Positions 60,772 through 64,000 of a stretch of DNA of 64,000 nt are shown here, one piece after another. The notes under the pieces are model-generated. The model ran no database searches. It was not told where the DNA came from and worked only from the letters and a program-made list of their open reading frames with translations. The DNA is from CAMCXE01 sp036520615 (GTDB taxonomy: Bacteria; Pseudomonadota; Gammaproteobacteria; Pseudomonadales; Cellvibrionaceae), in the NCBI GenBank assembly GCA_036520615.1, contig DATDJI010000092.1, forward strand, positions 17,651-81,650, written 5' to 3'. Position numbers and translations under genes: made by a program. Every line of letters starts with the position of its first letter. Within the stretch, counting starts at the first letter, position 1.

Positions 60772-62352
60772 TTAATGTTCGCGGGTAGATCGAAACACAA
60801 CTTCCGGGTGCCGCTCTTGTGACAGCGATAGGTTCACGCGTGTCGGAGCTAAATAGGTCAGATGGCCTCCGCCGTCCACCGCCAGGTTATCCGCACATTT
60901 GCGTTTAAATTCTTCCAATTTCTTAGGGTCCGCACAGTCGACCCAACGAGCAGTAGTCACATTTACGGGTTCGTAAACGGCCTCAACTTTGTATTCGTCT
61001 TTTAACCGATAAGCTACTACTTCAAATTGCAATACACCCACAGCACCGACGACAACATCGTTATTGTGCATCGGAAAAAATACTTGGGTTGAGCCTTCTT
61101 CAGATAATTGTTGCAGCCCTTTTTGTAATTGCTTTGCCTTAAGCGGATCTTTTAAACGAATGCGGCGGAACATTTCCGGTGCAAAATGAGGAATACCTGT
61201 ATATTTTAATGCCTCGCCTTCGGTAAAAGCGTCACCAATTTGGATCGTGCCGTGGTTGTGCAAACCAATAATATCCCCGGCGATAGCTTCTTCAACTGTA
61301 TTGCGATCGCCGGCTAAAAAAGTCACCGCATCACTGATGCGCACTTCTTTTTTCAAACGCACATGTTGCATTTTCATGCCCTGTGTATAGCTGCCGGACA
61401 CCACACGCATAAAGGCAATTCGATCGCGATGCTTAGGGTCCATATTCGCCTGAATTTTAAATACAAAACCGGAAAATGCAGGCTCTCCAGGTTGGACGAT
61501 GCGAACATCTGCGGCGCGACTTTGCGGTGGAGGAGCCCATTCCACAAAGCCATTGAGCATCTCGCGAACACCAAAATTACCCAAGGCAGTACCAAAAAAT
61601 ACTGGGGTCAATTTACCGGCTAAATACTGTTCTAAATTAAATTTATGCGTGGCCCCGCGCACCAACTCTAATTCCGCCTGCACATCATCAACGTAAGCGC
61701 CTAACAGCTTGCGTGCCTCAGGGCTATTAATACCCTTAATTTGAATATCTTCCGGGATCGTGTGGCCCTGCCCTTGGGTATATAAATGAAACGTATCGGT
61801 ATAAAGGTTATAGACACCTTTAAATTCTTTACCCATGCCAATTGGCCAGTTAATTGGCGCAGCAGCAATTTTTAATACGGTTTCAATTTCATCAAGTACT
61901 TCAATCGGGTCGCGGCTTTCGCGATCCATTTTATTAATAAACGATAAAATAGGCGTATCACGTAGGCGACACACTTCCATTAATTTAATCGTGCGATCTT
62001 CAACACCTTTCGCGCCGTCGATTATCATTAACACCGAATCCACCGCCGTTAATGTGCGATAGGTATCTTCGGAGAAATCTTCGTGGCCAGGAGTATCCAA
62101 TAAATTAACAATCCGCCCAGCGTAGGGAAATTGCATTACTGAGGAGGTTACTGATATACCGCGCTCCTGCTCCATCGTCATCCAATCGGATTTAGCGTGC
62201 GGTCCTCTTTTGCCCTTTACGGAGCCTGCAATTTGAATGGCATTGCCAAACAGCAACAGTTTTTCCGTGATCGTGGTTTTACCGGCATCCGGGTGACTGA
62301 TAATGGCAAAGGTGCGGCGCGTTAAATACGGCGCCTGAGATGCTTCACTCAT
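60772..62352 (-). CDS. prfC: Peptide chain release factor 3
   Basis: A 526-residue translational GTPase that removes RF1/RF2 from the ribosome after termination. GTP-binding motifs: SHPDAGKTTITEKLLLFG (G1), GISVTSS (G2), DTPGHEDF (G3), NKMDRES (G4). The C-terminal region contains PMHNNDVVVGAVGVLQFEV, the RF3-specific domain signature. The frame starts upstream at 62391, but the ATG at 62352 gives MSEASQAPYLTRRTFAII. Close to the E. coli length of 529. Confidence 0.97.
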   Translation of the reverse strand: MSEASQAPYLTRRTFAIISHPDAGKTTITEKLLLFGNAIQIAGSVKGKRGPHAKSDWMTMEQERGISVTSSVMQFPYAGRIVNLLDTPGHEDFSEDTYRTLTAVDSVLMIIDGAKGVEDRTIKLMEVCRLRDTPILSFINKMDRESRDPIEVLDEIETVLKIAAAPINWPIGMGKEFKGVYNLYTDTFHLYTQGQGHTIPEDIQIKGINSPEARKLLGAYVDDVQAELELVRGATHKFNLEQYLAGKLTPVFFGTALGNFGVREMLNGFVEWAPPPQSRAADVRIVQPGEPAFSGFVFKIQANMDPKHRDRIAFMRVVSGSYTQGMKMQHVRLKKEVRISDAVTFLAGDRNTVEEAIAGDIIGLHNHGTIQIGDAFTEGEALKYTGIPHFAPEMFRRIRLKDPLKAKQLQKGLQQLSEEGSTQVFFPMHNNDVVVGAVGVLQFEVVAYRLKDEYKVEAVYEPVNVTTARWVDCADPKKLEEFKRKCADNLAVDGGGHLTYLAPTRVNLSLSQERHPEVVFRSTREH

Positions 62353-62444
62353 GGCTGGCTCAAGCTGGTAACAGGGTGGGGTATTAAACACCTTGGTGTA
62401 AAGCCAAGATATTTAAGACTATTGCGAGATTAAAAAACTACTAA

Positions 62445-62470
62445 TAAAAAACCCGCTACTGCAGGTTTTT
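62445..62470 (-). terminator. Terminator after secB
   Basis: On the minus strand AAAACCTGC-AGTA-GCGGGTTTTTT forms a nine-pair stem with a T-rich 3' arm and six Ts at the end. It lies about 60 bp after the secB stop and before prfC, so the two are separate transcripts. Confidence 0.75.
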
Positions 62471-62526
62471 AAAAGAGGGTATCGGCGCATTAAATCAATA
62501 AATGTTCAATAGGCCGGCAAAAATAT

Positions 62527-63021
62527 CTAAGCGTCTTGAACTGCGCCTTCTGCTTCAGCTTGCGCTTGAGCAATAGCGCGCGCAAACAACATATCAAAAT
62601 TAACCGGCGGTAAAGCAAGTGCTGGAAAGCTGCCTTTAAGGCACAGATTGTCGATGGCTTCACGCGCATAGGGGAAGAGAATTTGCGGGCAAGCGGTGTT
62701 AAGTAAATGCGCTAACTGAGGGCCTTCAATATTCGCCACCATAAACAAACCGGCCTGCTGCACTTCAACCAAAAACGCAGTTTTTTCGCCTAACTGAACA
62801 TTTACAGTAATTTTTAAAATCACTTCATAAAGTTCTTCGTCAATTTTATTCGCCGCAGTCCCTAATTCTTGACCGACTTTAGGCTGCCATTGATGGCGAA
62901 AGGCTTCAACGCCCATAGGCGTTTCAAACGAAACGTCTTTTATATAAATACGCTGCAAGGCAAATTGCGGTGCACTCGTCTCTTCAGTGTTGCTTTCAAC
63001 GTTGTTGATTTCGTCGGTCAT
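62527..63021 (-). CDS. secB: Protein-export chaperone SecB
   Basis: A 164-residue tetrameric chaperone that keeps preproteins unfolded for SecA. Conserved: FALQRIYIKDVSFETPMG near the start, YEVILKITV, EVQQAGLFMVANIEG, and CPQILFPYAREAIDNLCLKGSFPALALPPVNF. It lies 62 bp after grxC on the minus strand, the standard grxC-secB pair. Confidence 0.97.
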   Translation of the reverse strand: MTDEINNVESNTEETSAPQFALQRIYIKDVSFETPMGVEAFRHQWQPKVGQELGTAANKIDEELYEVILKITVNVQLGEKTAFLVEVQQAGLFMVANIEGPQLAHLLNTACPQILFPYAREAIDNLCLKGSFPALALPPVNFDMLFARAIAQAQAEAEGAVQDA

Positions 63022-63083
63022 GGTTGGGCCTTAAGTCAGGTTAGAGAATATAAAACGCCCTTGTTGGGGCACACATTGAATCT

Positions 63084-63344
63084 TCAAGCAGGCGGATTAG
63101 CTAAAAGCGCGTCCAAAGTACCGGCGCGATCAAGAGCAAGCATGTCGGTAAACCCGCCTACGTGTTGGCTGCCGATCCATATTTGCGGCACAGTGCGCTG
63201 GCCAGCTTTAGCCATAATCTCCTGCAATAATTGTGGGTCATTATCCAGGCTTATTTCCTCGAAGGGGGCGCCTTTGCTGCGCAACAGCTGCTTAGCCGCC
63301 ATACAATAGCTGCAACTACGGCGGGTGTAGACTTTAATACTCAT
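63084..63344 (-). CDS. grxC: Glutaredoxin 3
   Basis: An 86-residue glutaredoxin with active site C11-S-Y-C14 (YTRRSCSYCMAAKQLL), followed by the cis-proline segment RTVPQIWIG and GGFTDMLALD. It reduces disulfides with glutathione. The start follows GAAGGAG. Middle gene of rhodanese-grxC-secB. Confidence 0.97.
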   Translation of the reverse strand: MSIKVYTRRSCSYCMAAKQLLRSKGAPFEEISLDNDPQLLQEIMAKAGQRTVPQIWIGSQHVGGFTDMLALDRAGTLDALLANPPA

Positions 63345-63365
63345 AAGTCTCCTTCAATAAATCGT

Positions 63366-63782
63366 CTATTTTTTTACGACTGGCAGAGATTGATGCGTCC
63401 ACTCACTCATACCACCACCTAAGCGCACTACATCAAATCCCTGCACTTTTAACTGTTTAGCTACGTCACTGGCATGTTGACCGAGTTTATCCACGAGGAT
63501 TATGCGTTTAGCGCGGAATTTTTCTAACTCGCTGACACGCGTGTTAACAGCACCAAACGGGATATTCACTGCACCGGTGATATGCCCGGCTTTAAATTCA
63601 TTAGCCTCTCGAATATCCAATAGCAATGCCTCGCCCTGGTTCACCAGCCGGGTAACTTCGTGGACTGAAATACTTTTACCACCTGCAACGGAGTTAACAG
63701 CAAAATAAGCCACAACCAAAGCCGCCAGCGCCGCAATAAACGGCCAATTTTCCAGTGCAAATTCAAACGCGATCACAGTCAC
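63366..63782 (-). CDS. Membrane-anchored rhodanese-like protein lacking the active cysteine
   Basis: A 138-residue protein: one N-terminal helix (about 12-31) and a rhodanese domain (about 38-135). Family segments DIREANEFKAGHITGAVNIP and LGGGMSEW are intact, but at the active-site loop the sequence is ILVDKLGQHAS: aspartate (D98) where sulfurtransferases have Cys. So persulfide transfer is not expected; a binding or regulatory role is more likely. It corresponds to YibN in the yibN-grxC-secB order, 21 bp before grxC. Confidence 0.92.
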   Translation of the reverse strand: MTVIAFEFALENWPFIAALAALVVAYFAVNSVAGGKSISVHEVTRLVNQGEALLLDIREANEFKAGHITGAVNIPFGAVNTRVSELEKFRAKRIILVDKLGQHASDVAKQLKVQGFDVVRLGGGMSEWTHQSLPVVKK

Positions 63783-63783
63783 C

Positions 63784-64000
63784 TCAATTTAAGTCATCCG
63801 GCAGCCAATAACAAAAGGCAGCCTTAAAAAGGCGCGCAGTATACATGAACACTGGGCGAAGGCTGCAGCTTGTGTATAAAATGGCCCGTTCGGCCAACAG
63901 CACCCGCCGAGAATTCATTTTTTGACGCATTCGCTTTACTAGGTTGTGTTTCGGACGGTTGTTTGTGCCACAAACTTCCCTCACCAACACATATAGCGTA
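63784..64000. other. Right end of the window, no supported gene
   Basis: Spacer upstream of the rhodanese operon. A 68-codon frame on the minus strand (63784-63990) abuts the rhodanese gene but has no ribosome site or motif and is composed of Arg/Cys/Leu-rich sequence. In relatives, a phosphoglycerate mutase gene often lies divergent here; none is visible before the window ends. Confidence 0.4.

Noticed and set aside
63784..63990. 68-codon minus-strand frame upstream of the rhodanese gene
   Set aside because: No ribosome site, no motif, and Arg/Cys-rich composition unlike real genes.
1..64000. CRISPR arrays, rRNA, complete insertion sequences
   Set aside because: No regularly spaced repeats, no rRNA, and no transposase were found on either strand.

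Overview
The window is chromosomal DNA from a gammaproteobacterium, most likely a Cellvibrio/Teredinibacter-like polysaccharide degrader. Three things suggest this: classical gammaproteobacterial gene orders (metG-rnfABC, thrS-infC-rpmI-rplT-pheST-ihfA-merR-tRNA-Pro, tusDCBE, hisIE-tatABC, rhodanese-grxC-secB), an AUU-type infC start, and a GH5 glycanase lipoprotein with long polyserine linkers of the kind known from Cellvibrio and Saccharophagus. Most of it is ordinary dense core genome; no phage, CRISPR array, transposase or integrase was seen.

Layout. 0-7.5 kb: a HAD phosphatase, an HPt/HD-GYP signalling protein, then metG-rsxA-rsxB-rsxC; the Rnf/Rsx operon stops after C. 7.5-13.6 kb: a NarL-type regulator divergent from a 7TM histidine kinase, then a formate/nitrite-family channel behind a candidate sigma-54 promoter, followed by a fused PP2C phosphatase/Ser-Thr kinase. 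13.8-16.5 kb: a gene-poor stretch bounded by a direct repeat of the 3' half of tRNA-Pro, interpreted as the remnant of a tRNA-integrated element. 16.5-24.1 kb (minus): the translation-factor cluster and ihfA. 24.3-28 kb: a response regulator, a YccA-like protein and the Tus sulfur relay. 28-31.5 kb: a secreted protein with a possible copper histidine brace, an OmpA-like lipoprotein, a short LRR lipoprotein and cyanase. 31.5-37.5 kb (minus): the transglutaminase/alpha-E/circularly permuted ATP-grasp trio. 38-44.3 kb: a chemoreceptor, hisIE-tatABC, a membrane protein coupled to a frameshifted HNH gene, and an unknown gene. 44.4-51.1 kb (minus): GH5 glycanase and a 1658-residue beta-propeller hybrid sensor ending in GGDEF. 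51.4-54.7 kb: copper ATPase and an orphan ParA-type ATPase. 55-64 kb (minus): an EF-hand protein, a TPR lipoprotein coupled to a DUF3857-like transglutaminase, a Gfo/Idh/MocA oxidoreductase, prfC, secB, grxC and a rhodanese without its active-site cysteine.

Common themes are nitrogen (sigma-54-like promoter, FNT channel, cyanase), c-di-GMP signalling (HD-GYP and GGDEF proteins joined to phosphorelay modules) and polysaccharide use (GH5, LPMO-like protein, propeller sensor). The most useful leads are the tRNA-Pro island remnant, the sigma-54/FNT/kinase-phosphatase unit, the LPMO-like protein, the shortened Rnf operon, and the HNH gene broken at an A-run. All calls come from reading the sequence; nothing was searched against a database.
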